Shown: piece after piece, positions 36,778 through 48,950 of the stretch
Layout of the letters: each line of letters opens with the position of its first letter
How positions within the stretch are numbered: the first letter of the stretch is position 1
From: Allium sativum
Taxonomy: Eukaryota; Streptophyta; Magnoliopsida; Asparagales; Amaryllidaceae
NCBI GenBank assembly: GCA_030737875.1
Contig: CM060912.1
Span: forward strand, 464,570,310-464,634,309
Length of the DNA stretch: 64,000 nucleotides
Direction of reading: 5' to 3'
Position numbers and translations under genes: made by a program
The notes under the pieces: model-generated
Told to the model about the DNA's origin: nothing
Databases searched by the model: none
Seen by the model: only the letters and a program-made list of their open reading frames with translations

Positions 36778-37810
36778 TGTAACAACCCGAAAATCTGAGC
36801 CAGTTTAAAATTTTATTTTGGCAATTTTAGCAAATTTGATTATTTAAAATGAATTATTTTAAATAATATCGACGATAAATTTATTTTGAATATATTTAGA
36901 ACGTATATATTTATACGCGTCGTCGTTAGAATATAAATATTCATATATAATTATATATAGAATTGAGAATGGCGCGGTAGTTCGATAATTCGATTTCAAA
37001 CTTCAATTGAATGTACCGGGTGCAAAACAATCCGGATTTTAGTGAAACCAAAAATCATAGGATCTAATTGATGATATCTTTCCAACGAATCCAGAAAATC
37101 GAAATTTCATAGCGGGAATCAAAAGTTATGCCCAGTTGAAAATTCAGAATAGTCGCTATGTAAACTATACATGGCCCAAAAAGTCAAATTTTGCATACGG
37201 ATGAATTTGGACTCGAAACCACTTCCATTGAGCTCAAAATGCAGTTTAGAACTCCGAAAAGTATAAGCTTCGATATATTCCGATATCCAGAATAGTGGCT
37301 ATGGGCTGGAGTTGTTCGGTTAACAAAACATAGCCCTTAAAAAGTGAAATTATGCATACGAGCTCAGAATTCGACGAGATAAATTTTTATGGATTCATAA
37401 TGACAAATCATTGTTGAGTTCCAAATGGCGCGTCGAACGGAGTTAATATGTGGCCGTGCGAGCTGAAACAGTTCAGGGTAAAGTGAGTAGTCATTTTACA
37501 AAGGAACATTATTGATAAGACCTCAGAATTCGATTTCGTTTTTTTTATGGATTCGTATCGTCTAAAAATGGTTAAATACAAAAGGGCATGATTTTTGAAG
37601 TTAGCATGTGAGCGTGCGAGAAGAAAAGGTGCGCCAGAATAGCATTTTTAGAGCTTATCGGAGCATTTTTGTGAATTTTTTTGAATGGTCAAACGAACTC
37701 GGAATTTGACGAAACTTATTTCGTTGGACTCGTCTTCACGTCTACTATCTCGTGTCCGAAATCCGCGGCCATCGGAGATCGCTAGCATTCAGGCGATACG
37801 CGAGAAACTA

Positions 37811-37882
37811 GCATATAAACACTTTTACTTCCTTTTCTTCTTCACTTTCTTCCTCTTCCTCTTTCTTCACAAAAACTCAAAA
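37811..37882 (+). promoter_or_regulatory. Core promoter of LTR3
   Basis: GCATATAAAC followed by the same pyrimidine patch as in LTR1 and LTR2. Transcription from this copy would read out of the complex and into the LINE remnant. Confidence 0.5.
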
Positions 37883-40800
37883 ATGGAGTCTCACCCCCCA
37901 CCGCCGCTGCCCCTCCTCCCACCGCCACCACCGGCCTCCGGCGAGCCGCCGCACCCCTCCTCCTCCTCCCCTCCTCCTCCTCTTCCTCCTCCTTCTTCTC
38001 TCTCCTCTTTTCAATAACCCTAAGCCTCACAACACCACCGCCACCACCACGGGCCCCACCACCAACGCTTCCGCCCCTTAGCCGACTCCCCACGCCACAT
38101 CAGGTCCGGCGCCCAACCCTAGCCACCCAACTCCGGCCGTAGGCCCCGCTACGCTCAAAAAACCCAGTTTACACTAATCGTCCGTTTTGCAAATAAACCC
38201 CTGACCGTATTTCGCCAATAACTCCCAAACCGTGCGTTTCTGGCCAAAGTACCTCTAAACCAAAGTTGTAGAGCACGAAATTCTCTTCGATTTGGCTATA
38301 TGGAAGTCATGTTTTGGAGCTCGGAGCTGCTTGGAAAACGCGTTCGAAGTCTGCTGTTCAAAAGCGGTAAAATTCGTGTACTTTCGCGAATTCTGGCGAA
38401 TTGGAGCATTTTCGGCAAAAAGACCCTTAGACGGAAGTTGTCCGGAATGGCGCGTTTAAGCTAGAAATAAAGATGGTGTGAAGGTTGAAGCTCGTTTGCA
38501 AACTCTAGGACCCGAACAGCGAATCCGAGCATTAGAAAAAAAGTGAGTTTTCTCCATTTTAAAGCTTCTACAGTTTTTGACATATGAAGTAGAATAAAAA
38601 TATGATTTTTATATTATAGAAAGAATAAAAACATGATTTTTATATTAGTAGAAGATTAAAAATATGATTTTTTACATTATAAGAGTATCAAAGATTTGAT
38701 CTTTATTATGTAGAAGGAGCAAAGATGTGATTTTTATATAAGTAGCGATATAAAAATATAATCTTTATTATATGAACACCGTTGTAAAAATAGAATTTTT
38801 ATCTATATAGTAGTAGTATAAAAATGTGATTTTTACACACATAGCAACAATATAAAAATGTGGTTTTTTATATATGTAGTGGCTACGGGCAACGAAAGTG
38901 ACAAAAGGCGAGAACGACGAAGATTTCTATCAAAGAAGAGTCAAGATGATTGGATAGCTATCGGTGAGAATTTCTCACCTTTCAATTTCTTTTCTAGTTA
39001 TATATATATACTAGGATGCAGACGGTGCTTAGTAGCACCCGACACAATCGTCCACAGACCATGGACTTGTTTGTTTGGTTGCATAAATTAGTTAGATGAT
39101 TTGATTTGAATTTGGTTGATTGGTGAATTTGATTGATGTGTGAATGGCGTGGGCCTTCACTAGACCGGGGATAAGGCTGGGCCTCGTCCCGTTTCTAGTA
39201 TCGTGCCGTTATGCCGCCGAAATTTTCTAAAATATGTTAGAACAATAAAAATATCATTTTATTTAAAGAATGAACTGAATAGAAATTCATATGTTGAAGT
39301 AAAATGTTTTATCGTTAAAAATATAATTTTTAACGCGAATGTGAATAAAATAAAATATTCATTTACAAACCGGACGGTTTGTTTATGTACACCTATTTGA
39401 AGGACATTGATTGGGACGATAAATTTTACACATCGCCCAACTGCACGAATAAAATCTGTGTTTGATTGTTTGAAACCCCACACGGGTGTTGGGATGAAAT
39501 TTGAAGTTCACTCATCCTGATTGATTAAATATGTCGATCGATTGATTGACATGCCGTTATAAGCGTTAGATATTTATATTTGATGCTTATACAGTGTAGT
39601 GCACTTTGGTTGATGGTTGATTATTTTTCAATGCTATTATATACGTGTGATGTATGAAAATCCATATAATTAACATTATATGGTAATTGATTGGGCCTCA
39701 TTCCAATTTAGAAAATAAAGAATATTATAAAATAAAGGTTCATGTGTTGACTGTACTCATCCGTTGAGATTAGTCATGTGTTGAACGAAATATTTTAAAA
39801 ATAAAATTTATATCTTTATCTCTATAAAATAAAGGTTCATGGGTTGACTGTACTCATCCGTTGAGATTAGTCATATGTTGAACGAAATAATTTAACAAAA
39901 ATAGTCACACGTGGATAATACTCATTCGTTGAGATTAGTCGTGTATTGACAAAAATAATTATTCATTTGTGGAATAGAATGAAGGAATATATGAAGCCGT
40001 GTTGATTAGATTAACGCCATTTTGACGTGAACGACATTCATATCGATTTTATTCATAATGAAATGAATTGAATTGAAAACGATTTCGAAATGAATTGAAT
40101 TGAAAACGATTTCGAAATGAGTTGAATTGAAAACTATTTCGAAATGAATTGAATTGAAAACGATTTCGAAATGAATTGAATACAAAACCAATTTGAATTG
40201 AATTGAAAACGAATTCGAATTGAATTGGAAACAAATTGAAATGAATTCAAATTGAATTGAATAGGAATGAATTTTAAAACGAATTTATAAGGAAGAATTC
40301 AATTTTGATTTGAAATGAAATGGAAGTTGAAATTGTTTTCGAAACGAATTCAAAACTATTTTTAAAACTTTGTTTTAAATAGAAATCGACGAAATATATA
40401 TTATATATATTATATACATAATATAATGGCCTGAATAGAACGCGCCGCGCCGCGGCAGTTCGTGAATTTCGACCATTTATTTCAAACGGACATTACGGGA
40501 GATCCGACCGTCGGATTCTCCTAAAACCGGAACCGTTGGGTTCGTATCGAAAAGATCTTTCTAATGAATATTAGAAATTTGAAATCTAACGGTTGGATTT
40601 GGAGATACGTCCAAATCAAATTCGAAAAAGGTCGCTATAGGTGTAGTTCGATGGCCGTTGTTGGAAATCGACTGTACGGGCCTTGATAAAATTATTCAAA
40701 ATATCAATAATTTTTGTAAAATCAGAAGAAATGATTTGGGAAGATTTGGGGTGAAAAACTCCATATTTGAAAAGATAAAAATAGATTTTTATCGAGATGA

Positions 40801-41932
40801 ACTAGATTGAACTAAATTTAAAACCCGGGTTTTTATTTTTAAATAAATAAATTAGATTTAAAAAGGGGTTTTAAATAATCGGAATTCCTAATATATTTGA
40901 ATTAAATTGAACTAGAATTGATTTGAGGGTTTATCGTGAACTGTGTTTTAAACAACACTAGTTCTTTAACCCGATGATAAATAGAATGTGATTTGGGTTT
41001 GTCGTGAACGGTGTTTTAAAAGACATTAGTTCTTTAACCCAATAAAAGGAGTTTTAACGAATCGGCAATTAGGTTGAAATGTGAATCTATAATCTAAATT
41101 ATCAAATTTAGAAATGAGCGAGAATGGAGTATCGCCAGTTTTGCTCCAAAGCGATAGTTAAATCTTTAATTAGATTTGAACGTGAAATGGTAATTAAATT
41201 TACCGATAACACCACGTTGTTAGATATGGAGTATTACCAGTTTTGCTTCATGGGATGAATAGGTTGAGATTGGGAAATAAAATAAATAATTACTTCGTTG
41301 TGGTTCGCTAATCTCGACTAGTTTAGAAAACCATAATTTGGTTCGAAATGTCATCCAAAGGAAGATTAAAGGATAAATTTTAAAGAATTTATCTTGGATA
41401 AAATTAATGGGAACCTTTCCCAAAAGATGTGAATATTTAAATAACAGAATATTCAGAATTGGAATGAGGCGTATGTTGTGTTTATGTAACATTCGTTTCT
41501 AATATACGCGGGTTGTTCGGAAAGGCCGGGTTTACACCCATTCTGAATAACCGATTCGACGATATGTCGAACATGAAGACGGTGGTTGAAGACCGAAAGT
41601 CTTCACATCGTTTGGATTACTACTGACGATCCTGATTGGGCAGTACACCCAAGAGGATGGAAATAGTTGGTGGTCGTCCAGACGTACTTGGGGATGGATG
41701 GATATGCGAGGAAAGTGCCTCCGGTTTCGTTCAGACCCAGAACGGACTTGTAAATGGATTGTGTGTCTGATATCGGATTTTATTCTGTGTTGATTGATTT
41801 CTATTAAATATACATCTGTTTGGCGGCGGAGAATTTATTCTTTTGCTTAACGCCCTTCTCTGAGACGTATGAGCTTAGAGGTTGTATATCGATGGACATC
41901 AGTCGCATGGCATGAATTTCCTGTGTGGCACG

Positions 41933-41937
41933 CTAAG
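41933..41937. other. Empty (pre-insertion) site for the nested element
   Basis: CACGCTAAGATGCAATG is continuous here, whereas LTR1 and LTR2 have a 10.9-kb insertion after CTAAG. This proves the boundaries and the 5-bp duplication of the nested element directly. Confidence 0.93.
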
Positions 41938-43143
41938 ATGCAATGATCAAGGCTTCTGTTGAAAAGCAAAGTCTTGTGGTTGATGATCAAAGCACGCCTA
42001 CGTGGCAGCTTTGTGTATAACGTGAATTCGCGAGCCTCACACCTCGGTATGAGTTAAAAACGGGATACGGGCCGTTGGGAGAACACGACGTTTCTTTCTA
42101 GCTTTGGTGGTGTCAGTGACTTACTAGCCCTGACATTTATATACTTTTCACCTTTGTGGTTGTTGGAATGAGGCGCCTCGATTATAGGTCTGTAAGGACC
42201 GGGAAACGTGTGTTCAGGAATTGCCAATCCTCTAACGTAAGTGAGGACCGGCCCAACCGATCCAGGGGTTGCCCAGAGTGCGTAGCCCTGAGGCATTTGC
42301 TAGAGTGTCTCGAACGCAGAGAGGAGCTTGCCCCTTGCCTCGACTCATGACGGAATCCAATTTCCAATACGTGTATTTCGGCTTTATTGTAGAACTAGTA
42401 TGGCGACATAGTGGTATGGGGCACTCATGCCGTCTATGATTTATATTTATGATTGAAATGTTTTGACACTATACACTTATTATAGTATCAAATGATTTGT
42501 TTTAAACGTACCAAGCATGTTTGGCTGTTATAAGGTAAAACCCTATCCTCCGGCTTGCGTTGCATTGTGTGATGGGACCTGGGTCTTATAATAGCTTCAT
42601 TTTTCGAAAAAGCATTGCGTTGTTTATTCTATGCACTGGTATTCTTGGGAGGAAACCCGTTCCGTGTTATACGGCGTGGTCCCTTGAATTACTCCCTTTT
42701 AAAGTAAAGTTTTAAATAACTGTTTTAGTTCTCACACCAGTCACATGACTGACCTGGAGTTTATTGTTTTAACCTAAACTCTGGGTGCCCCTATTTTCCG
42801 CACGGGCAGCTAGTTGTTTTGGTTTTGCAGATTTATATTCACAGGATCCTGGTTTGCAGCTGGAATGATATCCGGAAAGCTCTGTATCCGTATATCACCT
42901 TCAGTTGTGCTTTGTATTATTTTCCGCTGCTATGTAATTTATTGTAATCTCTGATATTTATCGAATGTAATTTATTCATTTATACTCTGTATATTCTTGT
43001 ATCTGATGGGATTGTTGTAATAACAATGAAATGTTCTTCCGTCTGCGTTCTGTTTTATCTTGTTCTCAAACGATCAGGGGTTTCGAACGGTCTAGATCGG
43101 TTTAACGACTGATTCAGATCGAGCGAAATTCCGTGTCGTCACA

Positions 43144-43148
43144 GCAAT
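43144..43148. repeat. Target-site duplication GCAAT, right copy
   Basis: Matches 134-138 on the other side of the complex. Confidence 0.9.
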
Positions 43149-44317
43149 CCACCAAATTCTGAAGTAATTCCATATAGATTTGGCACAACAGCCAAAGAAA
43201 AAGAAATGAACAATGGATTCTGAACATCCACAACTGCAGCACCTGCACCCGGAAACGAATGGGATGTCGATCCTCTGTAGGTTCTCATCTATTAGTAACC
43301 CATTGTGCATTATTTTCCATATAAACAGAGAGAACTTTGGGGGAAGTCGGACATCCCATATCAAAGAGAGAAGATGAAGACATGGAGCAGGTGTCCTTAC
43401 CGAATTCCACTCCGCCTTAATCGAGAAGGGACTTCCATCCCAATCGGTTCCACTACCATGTGAATCCAATAAGGCCTTCACAGATTGCATCTGTTTATAC
43501 ATCTCACTAGCGTAGGACAGGACACCGATGTAATTCGTACCTGAAAGCCTATGGTACTTAGCGTGGAGGAACGTAAACCAAAGGGAGTCGTTCGCGCCAA
43601 ACCTCGCCCACAGCTTGCAAGCAAAGGTAGTACAGATGTCCTCAGGGATTCGGAGGCTTGGACCTCCATCACTTTTGGGATGACAAATGATGTTCCAAGA
43701 AATCCAGTGGTGGCATTTAAAATTGTCCTTAGTTCATCAGAAGAAGGACAATGCCAAATAACGGTAAGAACAGAAGAAGAAAGAAGTGGGAGTCATAGAA
43801 GTAAAGACATGAGATCCAATAGAGTCAAGTACAGACTTTATGAGAAAAAGTCTACCTGTTAAAGAAAGAAGAGTCACATTCCAATGAATGATCTTACCCC
43901 TGGCTTTGTTATTCATGGGATCGAAGATGGCGTTAAACTTCCTGCCTTGATATTGTACAATACCGAGGTAAGGTAAGGGAGACAGCCTTGAAACCTATGA
44001 AGGTCTCAATCCAAGAGATATACCAAGAACAGATCTTTCATGGGCATAAAGCAGCTTTTTGTAGAGTTAACGAGTTGCCCATCTCTCATACTACCGAATA
44101 AGACAAATAAGGCGATGGACATAACGACGACTACCATTAGTGAAAATGATGATGTCATCAGACAAGGGAGATAAAAAGAGAAGCCCCGAAGGATGCCAAA
44201 TCTATTAATCTACACAGCCATCGTTAGTGAGTGCAGACCATGTACGAAAGCCTCAGCAGCGATGACAAACAGAGAAAGGGAGAGGGGATCTCCCTGGCAA
44301 AGACCCTACCCGCGTTG

Positions 44318-44322
44318 AAATA
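44318..44322. repeat. Target-site duplication AAATA of solo LTR, left copy
   Basis: AAATA precedes the TG of the solo LTR and recurs at 50961-50965. Removing the LTR and one copy restores continuous LINE reverse transcriptase sequence. Confidence 0.88.
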
Positions 44323-45221
44323 TGTAACAACCCGCAAAAATCAGGACCAATTTAAAAATTTTATTTTAGAAAATTTTAATGAATTTTGACAATATAAAAT
44401 AATTTATTTAAATAATAATGATCACAAATTTGATTCAAATCGAAGTTAGAATGAATGATTTAATTTTTATTATAAAAAGAGTTAGAAATAACGCGGTAGT
44501 TTGAAAAGTCAAACTTGAATTTTGACTGACCGTACAGGATGCAAAATTTAACGGATTTTAGTGAAACCAAAAATATTAGAATCTATTTAAATTTATCTTT
44601 CCAACGAATCCGAAAAATCGAAATTTCATAACGGGAGTCAAAAGTTATGTCAAAATTAAAATCTAGAATGGTCGCTATGAAATTTATAAGGGCCAAAATG
44701 CTACATTTTGCAGAATAAGGAATTAGGACCCGAAACCATCTCCATTGGTTTTAGAATGTTGTTTACATATAAAAATGACCATAAGAACTTATATTTTTGA
44801 GTTTCGGAAAAATTCCACTATTTTTGGTATTTTTAAAATATTAAAATATACGCCTGAAAAATGGAATTTTTGCAAACGAACTCCGAATTCGACGAGACCA
44901 GTTTCTATGGATTCGGAATATTAAAATAAGGTTAAATTCTAAAATTTATAATTTTTGGGATTATTTTGTGGCCGGTATAATTTTTACAGTGAAAAATAGC
45001 ATATTTTCAGACTTCGGAAATTCATAATAAATTCATACGGAATCGGAAAATTACGAAATCAGGTTCGTTGGATTCGTAATGACCTGAAATAATTATGTTT
45101 AAAATTTGATTGATTTTGAAACCAGCATGTATTTATAAGAATTTTTGAATTGAAGAAAACAGTTGAAAATTTAGTAATTGGACACGTAATGATATTTGGG
45201 CCCAAACCAAAATTAAACCCA

Positions 45222-45231
45222 TGGTATATAT
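45222..45231 (+). promoter_or_regulatory. Predicted TATA box of solo LTR
   Basis: GGTATATATT lies about 0.9 kb into the LTR, close to the relative position of the TATA box in the outer LTR (about 1.03 kb). It is followed by a T/C-rich stretch and, about 85 bp on, by an ATG-led frame. Prediction from sequence only. Confidence 0.4.
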
Positions 45232-45310
45232 TATCTTTTTTCTGAGTTTTAGGGCTGAAATTCGAAATGCACAGCAGCCACTCTCTTTTCCATCATTTTT
45301 CTCAATTTCC

Positions 45311-45616
45311 ATGGCGGCTCCCTCTTCCTCTAAAATTCATAAAAAAATAAAATCTCTTCAAACCATAGCAAATTATATGTCCTCTCGAAGGTCTCGACGA
45401 TACGAAGCTAATGGTGTGGTCGGTTTTGTCAAACAGCGCTCGGATTCGCCGGAATCTCGTCTTAAAGCTCGCTGTTTTCGAAATTCAGAAACTCAAAACG
45501 TAAATCAAGAAATTCCCGTGAATCAAGGAAGAATTAGACGAAGTCACGAACACGGAAGTTCTTCGTCTACGCAAGACGAAGATGCTCAGAAAATTTCAGG
45601 CAGTTTGGAGGTGTGA
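45311..45616 (+). other. Unrecognised 101-codon open frame in the solo LTR leader
   Basis: The frame starts MAAPSSSKIHKKIKS and is basic and serine/arginine-rich with a polar, glutamine-rich C-terminus. It lies just after the predicted transcription start, at the position where the outer LTR has a short proline-rich frame. I recognise no domain. Local G+C is higher than in the surrounding LTR, also beyond the stop to about 45800. It may be a captured host fragment, an upstream ORF or chance. Confidence 0.25.
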
Positions 45617-47029
45617 GGCGGCCTGTGGGACCCGCGAGGCGAAATCCTTTCTAGGCGATTTCCCGATGATCGGAGAAGCTTTAGGGGCGGCTCTTTCTGG
45701 TGGTGGTGCGTCTCGCCAAGACGAAGACATTGGCGGTGGTCCCGTGGCGTCAGGTGGCCCGAGGCAGCGGCAAAGTGCGGTCAAATTCGGCGGTTAACAG
45801 TGTTTTTCGGTCAATGGGCTGAGGGTATTTTCTATTTTATTTTTAAATTATTTAATTAATTTCCAGAACTTTAAAATTGCATAACTCACTCATACGAAGT
45901 CGAAAATCGACAATTTCAGGTGCGTTGGGATCGTGGCGACGAGATGGACGCGTGGACACTAATTTTGTCCAATTCTGAGACAGTGAAATTTTTAGGTATT
46001 TTTCATGAATATTATTTAATTATTTAATTATGTCCAACTTTAATAAATCATAACTCTCTCGTACGAGGTCCGATTGACGAACCGTAAATTGCGTTGGACT
46101 CGTCTTTCCGAGCTCTTCGCGATGGCGCAGACCAGAGCTGAATCCGAGACAGTCAAATTTTCAGCAAAAATCAATGTGAGATTCTATTTTTAATTTAATT
46201 ATTATTATTTTTTATTTAAATAATTTAATGAGAAGTGAACTAGATCCGTGATGTATGACTACATGTTGATGCTTGGGTTTGGATTTGTGTTTGGATGATT
46301 GTCATATGAATTGCGTTGTTGGAATCTACACGAATGGATTTGATCCCTTTTTATGTTGTTTTGACAAAAAAAAAAAAAAAAATCTTATTCTATTTAGATG
46401 AAAAAAAAAAACAAAGTTGGGATCTTGACACAAAAATGCGACACTACATCTTATGATGTTATTATATGCGATGACATGAAGATTTAATACCATATTGTAT
46501 GTTGTCATTATTGTTTGTCGACATGAATGCTTAACATTAATCTACATGTTGCTCATTGAATGGTTTGGAATGGATTTGAACACCCCATATTATGTTATTT
46601 ATCATTTTAATGATATGCAAGCGCGACACCATATTCTGTGTGTTATTAATTTTTGGTATGCGGTCATGTGAATTGGAAGATGACCATAATTTTAGTTCGG
46701 TCATATAAATAGGAAAATAACCACATTTTAGTGCGTGAGTGTAAATAGCAAATTTGTATTATATTTTTAGCACTTAAGTAAGAATAAGATTATTAAAATA
46801 GTCTTAGCGTCTTAATAAAATTTAAGAAAATAAACTTATTTTCATAGTTAATGTCACAATAGGAATGCAACCTTATTTCCAGCGTTTATGTAAAAATATG
46901 AGTGTTGGTATATTTTTAGCGCGTTAAGTGAAAGTAGAAAATAAATATATTTTCATTGTTTAAGTTAAAATAAGATTGCTAACTTATTTTCAGCGCGTTA
47001 GGTAAATTTAGAAAACAATTATAATTTCA

Positions 47030-47330
47030 TTGTTGTTAATAAAATAAGAATGCAAACTTATTTGCATTGTTTTTGATAAAATAAGAATGCAAACTTAATT
47101 GCATTGTTTTTTTTTATAAAATATAAATGCAACATTATTCGCATTGTTTTGATAAAAATATGAATGCAAACATTATTTAAACTGTTTTGATAAAATATAA
47201 ATGCAAACTTTATCTGCATCGTTCTGTTAAAATATGAATTTTTATTTTTTTTATTTACATAAAAATATGAATGCAACTTTATTTTTATTGTTATGTCAAA
47301 AACATGAATGCAAGTTTATTTTAAGCATTT
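47030..47330 (+). repeat. About 37-45-bp tandem array with TGCAAAC...TTTGCA units
   Basis: About seven degenerate units built on AAAATAAGAATGCAAACTTA with nearby GCATTGTTTTTGAT. Several units can form short TGCAAA/TTTGCA hairpins. Confidence 0.65.
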
Positions 47331-47890
47331 TTAAGTAAAATATGTAAATAAATATATTCGTAGTGTTTCTGATTAAAAATATAAAAAATTTATATATGGA
47401 TATTGCACATGAAAGTTGTACATGAAAGTGAATATATAATTAGCGTTATTGAGGAACTTGAAATATTTTCATTATTTACTCAATTAATGGAATTAATGGA
47501 CGATTTAATTAAGAAGCTTGCACATTTAAAAAGGATGAAATAAAAAGTTTAAATTGATAAGATTTCATTCCAATTATAATAATGAAGATTTGAATTGAAA
47601 AATCTCGTTTTTATGTTAACTTGTAAATTTAGAAGATTTGATTTTAAAATTTAACATAAATGGATTAATTGAGGAAGATTTCATTTAATATTAAAATGGT
47701 AAGTTTTTGATATTACAATTGAAACATTTTGGGAATAGTTTTATGATATTAATATGGAAAGATTAATGTTTACTGAAATGAAAGGATAAGTAAAAGAATG
47801 AATGATATTTTAGAAATTAGATATTCTAAAATATGAAATGTTTTAAAATAATACTTTTAAGAGATAATTATAATTATAATTATTAATTGT

Positions 47891-48110
47891 ACCTGGACAC
47901 GAGGTTAGGTCACATTTATGGCGGAAGTCTGCCCGGAACCAACCGGCATATCCAGCAGCCATAAATGTTGGGCCTAATGTGAGAAGTCCAAGTGCGCAAA
48001 TACGAATTGGGTCAAGACACGAGGTTAAGCCCAACCTGTGGTAGAAGTCTGCCCGGAACCAACCGGCATATCCAGCATCCACAAGTTGTAGGCCTAATGT
48101 GAGAGGTCTG
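47891..48110 (+). ncRNA. Twin stem-loop of the solo LTR
   Basis: There are two units of about 95-125 bp. The first hairpin has a perfect ATTTATGGC/GCCATAAAT stem; the second pairs TGTGG with CCACA. Both enclose AAGTCTGCCCGGAACCAACC followed by GGC, with a CCGG/CCGG inner pair, and end in GGCCTAATGTGAGA. The same architecture with other stem bases occurs on the sense strand of the nested LTRs (8001-8205 and copies). Confidence 0.45.
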
Positions 48111-48639
48111 GCCCGCTATTAAATAATAAAATGTAAAGATAAACATAATAAATGGATAAGGAAAATGAATTGGGCTATTCAGTCCACTTTAAAATAGTAA
48201 CTCCATTTTAACCCGTATAAATTATGTTATATATTCTATAAAGGAAATCGAAGATGATTAATATTTTATTTAAGATTAAATGAAATACTCTGAAAATAAA
48301 TGATGTCTAATTATATATATTAAATGGGAAATTTATGAAATTTAAATTTGGGTTTATCGTGAATTATGTTTTAAATAACATTTATTCTTTAACCCGAATT
48401 TATGATAGAATTAATTCCCTAGAAATTGAATAATCATTTAATAATGACTTTGGAAGATTAAAACTAAATAAGATTTTAATTAAATCTTTAATTAGATTGA
48501 AAGGGAATTAAGTAGTTAAGATCACTGAATTAAGAAAGTGATCGAAAATGGAAAATGAACCATAAAGCAATGAATATTTTCATGTTATAAATGAATATAT
48601 GAATGAAAACATGAAATGGTTATATTTTATATAAATAAA

Positions 48640-48950
48640 AGTGATGAAACTTTTATTTACATTTCATATGTAAATAAAAGATGAAAATAAGAATGAAATT
48701 TTTAGTTACATTTCGCATGTAAATAAAAAGATGGAAATAAGAAGGGAAATTTTATTTACATTTCACATGCAAATAAAAAAATATATAAATATGAAATGAA
48801 ACATGATTTAGAAGCATGAACCGCATATGAAAATTTAACATGTTTTAAAAAGCATGAAGTCGCATATGAAATGCATAATCAAGAAACCGCATATGAAATA
48901 AAAATTCATGTTTAGAGTAGTATTACTGCATATGAAATGAAAGGCAAATC
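48640..48950 (+). repeat. Degenerate direct repeats with TTTACATTTC and CGCATATGAAA units
   Basis: Three units of about 58 bp around TTTATTTACATTTCATATGT are followed by four copies of a GCATATGAAAT-type motif spaced about 40 bp. All are AT-rich and non-coding. Confidence 0.6.

Larger units (their letters stand above)
139..43143 (+). mobile_element. Three-LTR tandem retrotransposon complex with two nested elements
   Basis: The order is LTR1 (with nested element), internal region 1, LTR2 (with nested element), internal region 2, LTR3 (no nested element). The block is bounded by one pair of GCAAT TSDs. The repeat period is 18,312 and 18,327 bp. The two internal regions differ at only a few bases by eye. 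The polypurine tract and tRNA-Met primer site place the element on the plus strand and suggest a Ty3/gypsy-type origin. No gag, protease, reverse transcriptase or integrase is recognisable anywhere in the block, so it is non-autonomous. The third LTR is best explained by unequal recombination between LTRs after the nested insertion. Confidence 0.92.
36778..43143 (+). mobile_element. LTR3 of outer element, uninterrupted (6,366 bp)
   Basis: This is the only intact copy of the outer LTR in the window, from TGTAACAACCCG to GTGTCGTCACA. It holds the unoccupied insertion site CTAAG at 41933-41937. The final 1.3 kb or so is clearly similar to the end of the solo LTR (about 49670-50960), including GAGCTTAGAGGTT, GATCAAGGCTT and CGCGAGCCTCACAC, although neither region encodes protein. 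Confidence 0.93.
43144..44322 (-). pseudogene. LINE ORF2 fragment: C-terminal reverse transcriptase and zf-RVT
   Basis: Minus-strand translation from 44322 gives CQGDPLSLSLFVIAAEAF, then DDIIIFTNG, both core motifs of LINE reverse transcriptases, in changing frames. From 43502 to 43144 an open frame gives WDVRLPPKFSLFIWK and CRCCSCG...SIVHFFFFGC, the zf-RVT domain found after reverse transcriptase in plant LINEs. Frameshifts and stops show that it is dead. Its upstream part lies beyond the solo LTR at 50961 and its downstream part beyond the LTR complex at 1-138. Confidence 0.85.

Noticed and set aside
40006..40234. Repetitive peptides of FNSIHFEIV type on the minus strand
   Set aside because: They are translations of the GAATTGAAAACGATT tandem array, open in several frames by composition only.
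43551..43862. Plus-strand 103-codon open frame
   Set aside because: It is antisense to the clear LINE reverse transcriptase and zf-RVT reading on the minus strand.
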